Assembly: GCF_026151205.1 (NCBI RefSeq)
Contig: NC_087078.1
Span: 60,001 to 124,000 of the forward strand
Direction: 5' to 3'
Length of the DNA stretch: 64,000 bases
Origin: Bolinopsis microptera
Lineage: Eukaryota > Ctenophora > Tentaculata > Lobata > Bolinopsidae
The position numbers were made by a program, and so were the translations under genes. Each line of letters begins with the position of its first letter. Position 1 is the first letter of the stretch. Below, one piece after another: positions 21,582 through 33,596 of the stretch. The notes beneath the pieces were generated by a model. That model saw nothing but the letters and a program-made list of their open reading frames with translations, ran no database searches and was not told where the DNA came from.

Positions 21582-22541
21582 ATGGCAGCGAATAGAAATG
21601 TTACTGATACTTCTGGTCATATAATCAAAATAAAATGTGGTAGCTGTAGCGGCTGGTGTTATTCTTCCAAAAACATCCGCAGCTGTTCATGGTGCCATAA
21701 CAACGTCCACGTCAAATGTTTTAAGGAAAATTTAGGTTGTACAAGCTGTTGTGAAAGTCTTATTCCTGGATTTTACGCGACTTACTATGAAATTTACGAT
21801 GACTACAATAAGCTTAATGGCGCTATTTATAATCCATACGCTCAAAATAGTCGATGTAATCTTATTGGAGACGCCATGACCAATGAAGAGCACCAGGATT
21901 CAACATGGAGTGACATTTCGGCTTTCCTAACTCACTGTCAGTATAAACAGCAACGTAACGTGAAAAGGTCGACATCCTCTCAACTTAAAACATTTTCCAT
22001 GAACATCAGATCCCTTTTCAAAAATATTGATCAACTACGAGAAGATATAGAAATATATGATAAGTATGATGTATTGTGTTTTAACGAAACTAACTGCACT
22101 CTAGGAAAATTGCCTAACGGAATAAACGACATCACATTAAATGGATTCCATGAACCGCATATCCAAGATCCCATCCGCACAACGGGTAAAGGTGGGGGGC
22201 TTGCCATATACATACACAAACGTGTAGTTGACTCTGATAAAATTGATGTTTTCAATCCCAACCCTGAACCCTCAAATACTAGCGGCGAATTTCAATTTAT
22301 CAAGATCCACCAGTGTAAAGGATATAATAGAACAAAGATAATTGGAAATGTTTATCGCTCTCCCGCTAGAAAACCTGAAGCATTTCTTGAGATTTTTAAA
22401 AGTACACTTCACAACCTGGGAAGACACTCTCGCAAACATATGACGTTACATGGAGATTTTAACCTAAATTTACTGAAGCACAGTAGCAACCAGGCATGTC
22501 AAAGCATTATAGATATTGCATCCTCTTACGGTTTCATCCAA
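21582..22541 (+). pseudogene. LINE polyprotein, part 1: PHD-like finger and APE endonuclease
   Basis: 320 codons from ATG 21582 (AAAATGGCAGCG). A C4HC3-type finger lies at residues about 19-58 (CGSC, CSWCHNNVHVKC, CTSC). The endonuclease follows: FSMNIRSL, CFNETNC, GKGGGLAIYI, GNVYRSP and LHGDFNLNLL. The frame is broken by the foldback inserted after GFIQ; precise removal of the insert and one target copy would restore continuity with 22856 onward. It nicks target DNA for reverse transcription. Confidence 0.88.
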
Positions 22542-22840
22542 TGTAAAATCCGGATTGGAGTATTATTTATGAGTCGCATTGTTGTAATGTATTCTGGGTG
22601 AAAATTATCTTTATCCCGGTTGTTGCGACAAGTAAAAATGCTCTTATTAGGGAAAGGAGATTACTCGACGTTTCAATGTAACTACATCGAGTTTTAATAC
22701 TTTCAACACTACTATATAACAAATAATTTGAGATCATGAATACGATGTAGTTACATTGAAACGTCGAGTAATCTCCTTTCCCTAATAAGAGCATTTTTAC
22801 TTGTCGCAACAACCGGGATAAAGATAATTTTCACCCAGAA
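22542..22840. mobile_element. Foldback element with perfect 98-bp arms
   Basis: Bordered by a 15-bp target duplication (TACGGTTTCATCCAA at 22527-22541 and 22841-22855). It consists of a 50-bp unpaired left segment, an arm at 22592-22689, a 53-bp loop at 22690-22742 and the exact reverse complement of the arm at 22743-22840. Within the loop, 42 bp are identical to 52454-52495 on the other strand, just upstream of another LINE. There is no coding capacity. Perfect arms mean it is very young. Confidence 0.9.
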
Positions 22841-22855
22841 TACGGTTTCATCCAA

Positions 22856-25381
22856 ATTGTATCACGTCCAACTCGCATAACAGACCACAGTGCCACGCTT
22901 ATTGATCATATCTACACGAACAATCTTGAAGATACAATAAGCTGCAACGTATTAACGACAGATCTGTCGGATCACTTAGCGATAGTTACAACAATTAATC
23001 TTGATAATACATCCACCAGCAGTTACCGCTCCGCATCTTATAATCAAAATCCAACTCAAACCAACGTACGTAGTTTTAATGAGGCCAACAACCATAAATT
23101 TAGAGATTTAATAATGGAAGAAAATTGGTCTGTAATACTAACAAATACCCATGATGCTAACCAGCAGTTTGATTGTTTAAATTCGGCTTACAACAGGATT
23201 TATAACGCTGCCTACCCGACTAAAAGACAGTCCGAGCGCAGACAAAATGAACGTGTTAATCCCAAACCATGGATACTGCCCTGGCTTGAAGAAGCTATAG
23301 AACGTAAAAATCAGGCATATCATGATTTTGTTAAGGAACCAGTTGATAGGAACCAGCTAAAATACGACCGTTTGAAAAAGTTTTGCACTAAACACGTTGA
23401 CAAAGCCAAAAACATACACTACAAAAAATTCTTCGAACAACACAAAGATAATTCTAAGAAGCAGTGGCAGATGATTAACGGTCTTCTGAATAGGAAACCA
23501 GCTAAACCTACATCGATAAAACTGTCGGACGAAAACGGACAAGTCAGCACTCCGGCAGCAGTAGCAGAAAAATTTAATGATCACTTCTCAAACATCGCTC
23601 CAAAAATTAAATCTGAAATTAGTAGTAGGACCACGTTCGATCCTGGTGGGGCCCAGGGGACACTTCGCAACCCTTCTCCAAATAGTATCTACATAAAACC
23701 AGTCACAACTACCGAAGTTCAAGACGTTATTAACCTATTTAAGAATAAAGCTACTCTTGACACCAAAATCCAACCACTAAAAATTGCCAACAGCTGTCAT
23801 AATTTTACCACTGTATTGGCCCACGTTGTTAACAGCTCGTTCGAACAAGGGGTCTTTCCCCAAGCCTTGAAAACGGCAAAAGTAGTTCCTGTACATAAAG
23901 GTGGATCTAAAACTGACATCAAAAATTACAGACCGATATCTCTACTTGCCACTTTCTCAAAAGTCTACGAAAAGCTTATGCACAATCGAGTCATAAATTT
24001 CTTGGATACCTACAATATACTTTGTGAAAATCAATACGGCTTCCGCCCAGGTAGGTCTTGTGAACATGCCCTTCTTAATGCTAAAGACAGAATCCTCAAT
24101 TCAATGTCCAAAAAGCAAGTTACTTTGCTCCTTTTGATTGACTTTAGCAAAGCCTTTGACCTTGTGGATCACTCCATACTCCTGAATAAGCTCGAGCACT
24201 ATGGCATAAGAGGTCTAGCTTTAAACTGGTTTAAATCATATCTTATGAACAGAAACCAGTTTGTATCAATTGGATCCTCTGAATCCTCAGCCAACCCCAT
24301 TATTTACGGTGTACCCCAAGGTTCAATTTTGGGACCTCTCCTTTTTATAATCTACATAAACGATCTTCCTCAAATATCAGAAATAGCTAATTTCATCATG
24401 TACGCAGATGATGCAAACATTTTCCTAACAGGAGAAAATATAAACGAGGTTTATGATAAGCTCAAAATTCTTAGCGATGTCTTAGTTAAATGGGTAGATA
24501 ACAACGGATTAGCTCTAAATCTTAAAAAAACGAATTATATGATCTTTTCTCGGCAAAGAAACCTCATTTATCGCGATGTAGTAATTTCTGGTGTCACAAT
24601 CGAAAGAAAAACAGAAGCCCGTTTCTTAGGAGTTATAATAGATAACAAACTGAACTGGTCGCAACATATTTCTGCCATGAAAATGAAAATGGCCAGATAC
24701 ATTGGAGTCATGTACAAACTTAAAAAATATTTGCCTCTGGAAGCACGTTTACAAATATATCACAGCTTTGTGCAGTCTCACCTTAATTACTGCTCCCTCG
24801 TCTGGGGTTTTGCTGCCAAATCCCATATAGAAACACTATTTGTAAAACAAAAAATGGGTCTTAGAGCAATACTACCAGGTTTTGTTAATTACTGGTACAA
24901 AGATGGTACACCACCAGCAAGTACCAAGTCTGGTTTCTATGTACACAAAATATTGACAGTTCATAGTATCATCGTAAAGAACGCATTAGTTTTTATACAT
25001 AAGCTGAAAAACTTCCCAAGTTTAGTGCCTCCCTCTATAAAGAAAACAATACCTAACAGTGCACCAATATTTAACGTCGCCGATCCGGATTCGAGTCTTA
25101 CAACTACATGGTCAGATGAATACGGTAAATACCCTTACAATAATTCAGTATTCTACAAAGGTCCACTACTAGCAATAAACAGATATAGTGTCGCAGCAAC
25201 TTCCTTGCCAAGTCTATTCAACCTTAACATCTACAAAAGGTGCATAAAAAACATGCTCATTGATCAACAAAACGAGGGCATTGGAGACGAATGGCCCAAC
25301 TTTATGTTATACAATATAACGGGACTAAGGAAATCAGAGCGCAACATCAACCGCAATGCTAATAATAACTCTGTCTCATAA
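22856..25381 (+). pseudogene. LINE polyprotein, part 2: endonuclease end and reverse transcriptase
   Basis: 841 codons in frame with part 1 once the insertion is ignored. It completes the endonuclease (RPTRITDHSATLIDHIY, DLSDHLAIV), followed by the linker KPWILPWLEEAIERKN and KKQWQMINGLLNRK, then the RT: HKGGSKTDIKNYRPISLL; FRPGRSCEHALL; motif A LLIDFSKAFDLVDH; motif B GVPQGSILGPLLF; motif C YADD; and a C-terminal HLNYCSLVWG with connected thumb. The family is CR1/Jockey-like. No stop or frameshift is seen in this part, so the foldback is the only obvious lesion. Confidence 0.9.
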
Positions 25382-25771
25382 GCACGCCATCACAGAATCA
25401 ATTTCACTGCATACCATCTCAGTTACACTGCCATCAATTCGCCAGCAAAAACGGCATGACGCTATGCGACTGATAACAGTCGTTAAATTTTAAAAATTTT
25501 GGAATAGCTAGCTAGCCGTAGCTATGCGCCTGTTTCCACTCTACAACTCTAAAAGCGCATTAATATGATAACTTTAACTAAAGGCAACTTTATATGTGCT
25601 CAGCTATGTTTTGTTCGACAAGCTCCATGATAATGATATACATATTAATCGTTTTAATGAGATCTAATCTTGTGTGAGTTTTGAGTTTGAATTGATAACA
25701 CTTATTATATATATTATTTTTTGAGTAAACATTGGCTGGTACTTCGGGCCGGTCCCCAACAAAAAAAAAAA

Positions 25772-25905
25772 AGGAACTATCGTTACTTCAGCAGACTATC
25801 ATCGCATCGTAAAAAGGTAAGGTTTGTTAGTTTAACTGTGCTTAATGCTTATTATAAGTTTTACTGTCCCGTACCCTGTCCCGTCTTGTCCTGTGTTGTC
25901 CCGTG
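25772..25905 (+). repeat. Remainder of unit 8 of the 548-bp array
   Basis: GGAACTATCGTTACTTCAGC through the donor AAAAAG|GTAAGG and GTCCCGTCTTGTCCTG, then an internal deletion that jumps to GTTGTCCCGTGGTGTGG, the segment from which the pentanucleotide array grows. Confidence 0.88.
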
Positions 25906-26372
25906 GTGTGGTGTGGTGTGGTGTGGTGTGGTGTGGTGTGGTGTGGTGTGGTGTGGTGTGGTGTGGTGTGGTGTGGTGTGGTGTGGTGTGGTGTGGTGTG
26001 GTGTGGTGTGGTGTGGTGTGGTGTGGTGTGGTGTGGTGTGGTGTGGTGTGGTGTGGTGTGGTGTGGTGTGGTGTGGTGTGGTGTGGTGTGGTGTGGTGTG
26101 GTGTGGTGTGGTGTGGTGTGGTGTGGTGTGGTGTGGTGTGGTGTGGTGTGGTGTGGTGTGGTGTGGTGTGGTGTGGTGTGGCGTGGCGTGGCGTGGCGTG
26201 GCGTGGCGTGGCGTGGCGTGGCGTGGCGTGGTGTGGTGTGGTGTGGTGTGGTGTGGTTCGGTTCGGTGGGGTGTGGTGTGGTGTGGTGTGGTGTGGTGTG
26301 GTGTGGTGTGGTGTGGTGTTGTGGGTTGGGGTGTTGTGGGTTGGGGTGGGGTGGGTTGGGGTGGGTTGGGGT
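25903..26372 (+). repeat. Pentanucleotide satellite (GTGGT)n, about 94 copies
   Basis: Perfect GTGTG/GTGGT pentamers with a GGCGT block at about 26181-26230 and degenerate GGGTT units at the right end. All Trp/Cys/Gly/Val frames are by-products. Confidence 0.97.
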
Positions 26373-26590
26373 GTGAACTGGGAATGTAGGTCGTAGGAAT
26401 GTGTTACAGGTTCTCGTGTACTGCTATATTGGAGATACTTAACACATTGTGGTCACTTAGCAACGTAGTAAATCGTCTATAAAATATATTTAACAAGTTT
26501 TTTTACAAGCGTAGGTGTATTTATTTATTCTCGCAAATTGCTGCAGCTTTTCAGTAACTATGATTTAAAACGTCAATTAATTTAATATTT
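26373..26590. other. AT-rich spacer without gene
   Basis: No coding frame, repeat or motif of note was seen between the pentanucleotide array and the MITE. Confidence 0.5.
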
Positions 26591-26591
26591 T

Positions 26592-26809
26592 AATTTGACC
26601 AAACCCATAATCATGGGTAGAGTTGACTCTATTTGTGTCTCTCTTTTCCAAACAAGCTTATTAAATGGGTAAAGCGAGCGACCGATTTCATTCTCGGTAT
26701 CAATTTGCATTTGTGGACGGTTATTCAAATTAATATCATTTCTTTTTGTTTGGAAAAGAGAAACACTGGCAGCGGTCCATTCTACCTATGATTTGGGTTT
26801 TTGTCAAAT
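26592..26809. mobile_element. MITE with about 60-bp imperfect terminal inverted repeats
   Basis: The left arm ATTTGACCAAACCCATAATC through TCTCTTTTCCAAAC is mirrored by GTTTGGAAAAGAGAAACAC through ATGATTTGGGTTTTTGTCAAAT at about 70% identity. The 95-bp core (GAGCGACCGATTTCATTCTC, GGTATCAATTT) is shared with 7552-7660. Both copies sit next to an 11-bp satellite block. Confidence 0.7.
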
Positions 26810-26835
26810 ATCATCTCTTTTTATACTAGAATAAT

Positions 26836-27296
26836 GGGAAATTGGGCGATTAGGTTTGGCCTCTATACAGCCACTATACGACCTCTATACGGCCTCTATA
26901 TGGCCTTTATACGGCCACTATTCGGCCACTTAAAAGATATATTACATGGCCTTTCTACGGCCTCTAAACGGCCTCTATACGGCCTCTATACGGCCTCTAT
27001 ACGGCCTCTATACGGCCTCTATACGGCCTCTATACGGCCTCTACACGGCCTCTACACGGCCTCTAAACGGCCTCTATACGGCCTCTACACGGCCTCTAAA
27101 CGGCCTCTATACGGCCTTTATACGGCATCTACACGGCCTCTACACGGCCTCTATACGGCCTTTATACGGCCTCTATACAGCCTCTATACGGCCACTATAT
27201 GGCCACTTAAGAGATATATTACATGTCCTTTATACAGCCTCTAAACGGCCTCTATACAGCCTCTACACGGCCTCTACGCGGCCTCTACGCGGCAAG
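26836..27296 (+). repeat. 11-bp satellite, block 2, with boundary motif and higher-order spacers
   Basis: Opens with the boundary motif TGGGCGATTAGGTTTGG (26843-26859), then CCTCTATACGGCC units. A spacer GGCCACTTAAAAGATATATT followed by ACATGGCCTTT occurs near 26925 and again near 27203, so two larger units are present. Plus orientation. Confidence 0.93.
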
Positions 27297-27420
27297 CCGC
27301 TAGGTGTTAGAGAGTGTAGAAACTCAACATGGCATTATATATGAATTGTCGAAACTATACCGAAAAAACCAGTCCCGTAACTATTACCGTTTTCTTGATT
27401 AAGCCGCTCGGGAATTACAC

Positions 27421-28449
<1,029 letters not shown>

Positions 28450-28485
28450 CAGATTATTGGCATTATTTATGAATTTAAGAGCTTA

Positions 28486-28750
28486 GAGGCCGTATAAAGG
28501 CCATTTAAAGGCCGTATAGTGGCCGTATAGGCGTATAGTGGCCGTATAGTGGCCGTATAAAGGCCGTATAAAAACCGTATAGTGGCCGTATAAAGGCCGT
28601 ATAGACGCCGTATTAAGGCCGTATAGCCGTATAGTGTTCGTGTAGGGGCCATATAGTGGCCGTATAGAGGCTATATAGAGGCCGTATAGAGGCCATATAG
28701 AGGCCGTATAGAGGCCGTATAGAGGCCAAACCTAATCGCCCATTTTCCCT
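28486..28750 (-). repeat. 11-bp satellite, block 3 (inverted)
   Basis: GGCCGTATAGT units in the opposite orientation to block 2, closing with the reverse complement of the boundary motif (CCAAACCTAATCGCCCA, 28726-28742). Confidence 0.92.
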
Positions 28751-28841
28751 CAATATCGGTAAACTGGAAGCGGTCATTTGTTAGGTGTTAACTTGCTTAG
28801 TGGCCATATTATGATGATCATATAATGGTTATATGATGTTT

Positions 28842-29204
28842 AGAGGCCGTATAGAGGCTGTATAGAGGCCGTATAAAGGCCGTATAAAGGCCGTATTAAG
28901 GCTGTATAGAGGCCATATAGAGGCCATATACAGGCCATATACAGGCCGTATGGAGGCCATAGATTAGATTTTTTGTGTGGCCGTTTAGAGGCCGTGTAAA
29001 GGCCATGTAATTAATCTTTTAAGTGGCCGTATAGTGGCCGTACAAAGGCCGTTTAGAGGCCGTATAGTGGCCGCATAAAGGCCGTATAGAGGCCGTATAG
29101 TGGCCGTATAGAGGCTGTATAAAGGCCATATAAAGGCCATATAGAGGCCATATAGAGGCCGTATAGTGGCCGTATAGAGGCCAAACCTAATCGCCCATTT
29201 TCCC
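28842..29204 (-). repeat. 11-bp satellite, block 4 (inverted)
   Basis: Inverted units. Near 28997-29030 it contains the reverse complement of the block 2 spacer (ACATGGCC with TTTTAAGTGGCC), and it ends in the boundary motif at 29181-29197. A 90-bp unique spacer separates it from block 3. Confidence 0.92.
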
Positions 29205-29289
29205 GATATTGAAGTTCGGTTTATTTAGAATAGTAATAATAAATCCCAGTCAATACACAATTACAATAAGATAAATAATTAAATACACA

Positions 29290-31310
29290 TTTCTAGCTCC
29301 ATAGCCTTGTGCGTGATCCAAGCTCACACAGTGTGTTACGTCACCAGGTCACCAGGCTCCAGAACATGTACAGCAACTCAGTTACCCGTATCAAACTGAG
29401 CAAGAAGCTGTCGGACACCATCGATGTCACCATTGGTACCGAACAGGGGCATCCAATGTCGCCGGAGCTCTTCAAGGTATACATTTATGACCTCTCCATT
29501 AGACTAGCAGCTCTTGAGGACTTGTCAATTCCAGAACTGAACGGCTTCTCGGTCAGCCATCTTCTGTGGGCAGACGACCTGATACTTTTGGCACTCGACG
29601 CCAAAAGCCTGCAGAAACAACTTGATTGCCTGCACGAATTTGCAAGTAAATGGGAACTGTCAATTAACATCGACAAAACCAAAATCATGGTATTCAACTC
29701 GAGCTCTCGTTTGCTGAAGTGCTCCTACGGGTTCAAACTAGGGAACCTGGACATCTCATCGGCCAAATCTTACTGCTATCTAGGCATTCAATTCAGTCTC
29801 AACGGTTCATTTAAAGGTGCCATGAACGAACTGAGGAAAAAAGCACTAAGAGCATTTTTCTCGATCAGACGCATGGTCGACACTCGAGCATTAACAACAA
29901 AAACCATGCTCAAGCTTATAGACAGCCTCGTTAAACCAGTCGCTACGTATGCCTGTCAGATATGGCTACCGTGTACAAAAATGGCAAAGGAGATGGCTTG
30001 TGCTGATGGTTCAAGACAGAACCTTGCTAGAGCTGCAACAAAGGACGCACTTGAGACAACACACCTGAAAATGCTGAAATGGGTGCTCGGCTTACACAAG
30101 AAAGCTAACAACAACTTCTGTTACGGAGATACGGGCAGGTTACCATGGGCCCTGTCGGTACTACCACAATGCCTGAGATACTTCGACAGATTGTCTCAGA
30201 CATCACCCGACGTGAGCAGCGTCAACTTTCTTGTACATCAGACATTCCAAGAGCAGAAGAATCTAAACCTCTCTTGGTATAAGACCTGGAACTCGATCGC
30301 TCAGTCTGAATCCAAAGCGGCCAAATTCGCTCGATCCGACCAACGCAGAGCAAAAGGAACGACCTCAACTGCACATGGAAATCTGGTTGATCACTTTGTA
30401 AAAGATTGGAGAACAGATTTAGCATCCCAAAAGAAAATGCAATTTTACTGCACTATCAAACAGGTATTCGGAGAGGAGCAGTATCTCAATCTAAAGAATA
30501 GTCAATGTCGCATGCACATAGCAAAAATCCGCTCCAGTAGCCATGACCTCCTTATTGAGAGAGGGAGATACACAAAAGAAACTGGAACGTGGACGAGAGC
30601 CTGCAGATTCTGCTGCAACAAGGAGAACGTTCAAGGCTTAGAATATCTCCCCTTTTTCGAAGGAACAATCATTGAAAATGAAGAACACTGCCTCACTGAA
30701 TGTCCAATGTACCACTCAGCGAGACTCTCACTGTCGGAAAACCTTAAGAGTCTTTTGCTGCTCAAGGAATACGGAGCTATCATGAATTCTGCCCATGTGC
30801 AAGAACTGGGCAAATTCCTTTGCAACTGTCACCGCATCAGGAACCCGAAAAAGACGCCAATACTGCCTGTCACCCCATCAGGACTACCAACTCAACAGAC
30901 ATAATACAGATCAACCATCATTATGCAGATTTCACGATCTGTTGTACGAGCATGGAACACTAGTGATTACTGTTTCCAGTACGTTGTGAGTGTGAGTGGG
31001 AGGACTGTTTGAGTATGAATGTGTCTTTTGTGGACTCAAATACTGATATCGCAGTTTAGTGATCATTGAAGTTGCCTTTTACTACTTCCTTTTATGTTAA
31101 ATTATTATTTCAGCAATTATTTCTATTTCGGTTGTTTGTACGGGAGTTAAATTTTAAGTGATTTTGTTTTAAATTTTCATGATTCTTGAAATTCGAATTT
31201 TACTTACTCTATCTATATGTTATTCATTCATGTATAGTCGAGACGATGGTGTTAGTGCCATCTCCGACAACTTTACGTTTAATTCCGTTTAATTCCGTTT
31301 AATTCCAGTG
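29290..31310 (+). mobile_element. 5'-truncated non-LTR retrotransposon
   Basis: A LINE remnant that starts inside the RT and ends in a 3'UTR with three copies of TTTAATTCCG (31278-31308), which may be its terminal repeat tail. The left junction lies next to satellite block 4. Confidence 0.75.
29309..30904 (+). pseudogene. LINE reverse transcriptase C-terminal half with zinc-knuckle-like tail
   Basis: An uninterrupted frame of 531 codons. It opens just before motif B (GTEQGHPMSPELF), then catalytic WADD in LLWADDLILLA, KTKIMVFNSS, YLGIQFSLNG and ATYACQIW. The C-terminus has CRFCCNKENV followed by ENEEHCLTECPMY, a CCHC-like cluster usual in L1-related and other LINEs. Motif A and the endonuclease are missing, so no ATG start is meaningful. 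The clade cannot be fixed from this part. Confidence 0.85.
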
Positions 31311-31317
31311 GTGGTAT

Positions 31318-31402
31318 CACGTGATTTGCAAAAGGCCATATAGAGGCCGTATAGAGGCCATATAGAGGCCGTATAGAGGTCAAACCTAATCGCCCATTTC
31401 CC
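31318..31402 (-). repeat. 11-bp satellite, short block 5 with boundary motif
   Basis: Four or five GAGGCCATATA/GAGGCCGTATA units followed by TCAAACCTAATCGCCCA, the reverse complement of the boundary motif. Helitron helicase sequence follows within about ten bases. Confidence 0.85.
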
Positions 31403-31406
31403 CTTT

Positions 31407-31745
31407 GCATGAACTTGAGCTAAAAATGGGTGCCCAATCATGCTTCTAAGGAATTTGGATTTGAAGAACGGTCTATGTAATGGCACAAGGCTTATTGTTA
31501 GGCATATGGCGATAGGTGCATAGCAGCGGAAATAATATCCGGATATGAGGCTTCAATAGGACGTCAAGTATTGATACCCCGCGTGAAACTGATCACGTCT
31601 GATATAACAATACCGTTCAAGTTCCAACGGACCCAGTATCCGGTCCGCCTGGCGTACTGCATGACAATCAATAAGAGCCAAGGCCAAACATTCAACAAAG
31701 TAGGACTGTATTCTAATGTCTCACCGTCGCAGAAGGATATCCGAA
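31407..31745 (+). pseudogene. Helitron/PIF1-type helicase, C-terminal relic
   Basis: Three frames piece together the helicase end: LELKMG, then [20 protein letters not shown] with LIVRH, then AAEIISGYEASIGRQVLIPRV running into FKFQRTQYPVRLAYCMTINK and SQGQTFNKVGLYS. The last block is the conserved helicase motif VI region of PIF1-like and Helitron RepHel proteins. Frameshifts lie near 31431 and 31518. The Rep (HUH) domain is not in the window, so assignment to a Helitron rather than a host PIF1 copy is inferred from decay and context. Confidence 0.75.
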
Positions 31746-31829
31746 ACAGTTTCCCTCCTTAGTGTCCCTACCACTCTTAACTTTGTATAACTCCCTGGGA
31801 AAAGAATCACACTTAAACTATGTTGACAT

Positions 31830-32470
31830 GAAAAGGATCTGGGTGTAATTGTGACAACATCAAATCTCGATTGGAAGATCAGTGCTCCAAAGTCCCTTCT
31901 AATGCAAAACCACAAAATTAGGCATGGCGAAAGAAATATGTTATTTTGTCCCAAGACGTAAATCGTCGTAGAGTACTGTATCTCACTTTAGTTGAGGAGC
32001 CTATTTGAGCATTGCTCGTTATATGGAGACCAGTGCACAAAATCCCAGATAAGCAGCTGGAGGCCTCCAAAAGCGTGCAATTAAGTGGATTTCTTCCACG
32101 AGGAGTATATGAGATATCCCACCATCCACATACATTCAAAAATGCAACAGCAGAAGAATTATTGCCGATTGAAGACCGCATGACTTCCTGGATATCATCT
32201 CTTCATAGAAATTGTGAAAGCAACATATACCTGTCACATTAACCCTCATATTTGCAACCCATTTCAAGGCCACTCAAGGCCTCAGAAATAGTCACAATGT
32301 ACTCTCTATGTTTTTGTAAGCTCTATCTCACCTCGACAAGCTCCAACCTTTTGCAAGAATTTTGGGGTTCTATATGACCCAACACTAATGGAATCACATT
32401 CCTCTAGATATCCGGAGATAGAGAGTATCACTGATTTTAAAAAGTAAACTTTCCACTTACATGTGGGGGA
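31830..32470 (+). pseudogene. Decayed CR1-like LINE C-terminus
   Basis: With stops and frameshifts, a recognisable LINE tail can be followed: KDLGVIVTTSNLDWKIS, LLMQNHKI, RRVLYLTLV, SLFEHCSLYGDQ, KRAIKWIS (degraded), LSHLDKLQPFARILGFYM, and WNHIPLDIRR with LILKSKLSTYM. The order fits the thumb/C-terminal region of CR1/L2 elements (DLGV, LEYCS.W, WN.LP..I, FK..L). It is much older than the other LINEs here. Confidence 0.6.
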
Positions 32471-33590
32471 AAATTATCCCGGTGGAATCGGACTCTGACT
32501 TGAACTATTCAATAGAAACAAATCCGTAAAATTAGTTATTCAAGATTAAATTTCATGCTGTCTGCATTCACTTATTTCTCAATTCATCTCAAAGCACAAT
32601 ATTTTTATGAATTGATGATGGGTGTGTGATTTTGTATAAAGTAACTATTACATTTTTATAAGGGCCCATGCTTGTGCAAGAGCTGTCATTTGCACCCAAT
32701 ACAGTGTTTTTGGTGACCCTCAGTCCTTTGGTTACATACATTTTGGTCCGAGACAATTACCAACTTTGACAATCCATGCTTAGAGGACATATTCATATTT
32801 TAACTAATTCATGTTAATCTTAGTATGTAAATTGACTTGATTTGTTAACGATTTCAATAAAAAAATGATATCAGCTTTCAGCACCATTTTCTCAATATTA
32901 TTCAGGGGCAAGAAGTTTAAATTTATCAAACGGTTAGAAACACTGAATTTGAAAGGCTTACCTCGGAAACAGATTGAGCCTTGTATGGTCACAAAACATT
33001 TGACCTTCATTGCTAATTTCTGAGACAAGAGAGTTCAGTAATAAATGGAGAGTACAAGAACATGGCGAAATGTAAAGGGAATTTTCATTGCACTGAAATC
33101 ACATATTTATACAAATTTACTCGTTCTGATTCACATCGCGTGCCAGCTGTTTAAAAATTAGTATAAAAAAAGTACCGAGAATGTTGTTTATACATTATAA
33201 AAACTAGGAAATAGCATAGATAATAATTACAGTCATCAATAAAAACTGCATTAAATACGTTAAGCACACTATAAATTTGATAGAAATACAATTATTAAAA
33301 ACATACTTTTTATACCAATAATTATAAACCATCTAATCATATTTATATCGTTTTAAACTCTTTTCACAATCGTATGAGCTAACATAAGTTTTCCTTTTCC
33401 ATCAATTGTAAGGGGTTTTTTCAAAGAGGACAAAAGAGGTGTTGCGACACAATCAGGCTCAAATCTTTATAAATGTATATTGAAATAAAGCAATCCTTAT
33501 CTTTCAAACGATGCTAGACTCTCCAATGGTTATTTGGGCGCGGCTCGTTTTGACGTCTGAGACATTAAAAATATGAAAAAAATTACCATT
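32471..33590. other. AT-rich intergenic stretch, nothing recognised
   Basis: No open frame over 75 codons with recognisable content, no tandem repeat and no clear splice-bounded exon. Confidence 0.55.
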
Positions 33591-33596
33591 GCAAAC

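Larger units (their letters stand above)
21188..25771 (+). mobile_element. Near-complete CR1-like LINE inserted in unit 8 of the 548-bp array
   Basis: The left junction is CATCCAG|CATCAAGC and the right junction is a poly-A run at about 25760-25771 followed by GGAACTATC. The empty site (CATCCAGCTGAGGAAC) is known from neighbouring units, so about four bases were lost and no target duplication made. It has a 5'UTR of about 390 bp, one endonuclease-RT frame interrupted by a 314-bp foldback insertion, and a 3'UTR of about 390 bp. Confidence 0.88.

Noticed and set aside
22592-22840. Hammerhead ribozyme in the foldback (GAAACGTC motif)
   Set aside because: The required CTGATGA core was not found in the correct position.
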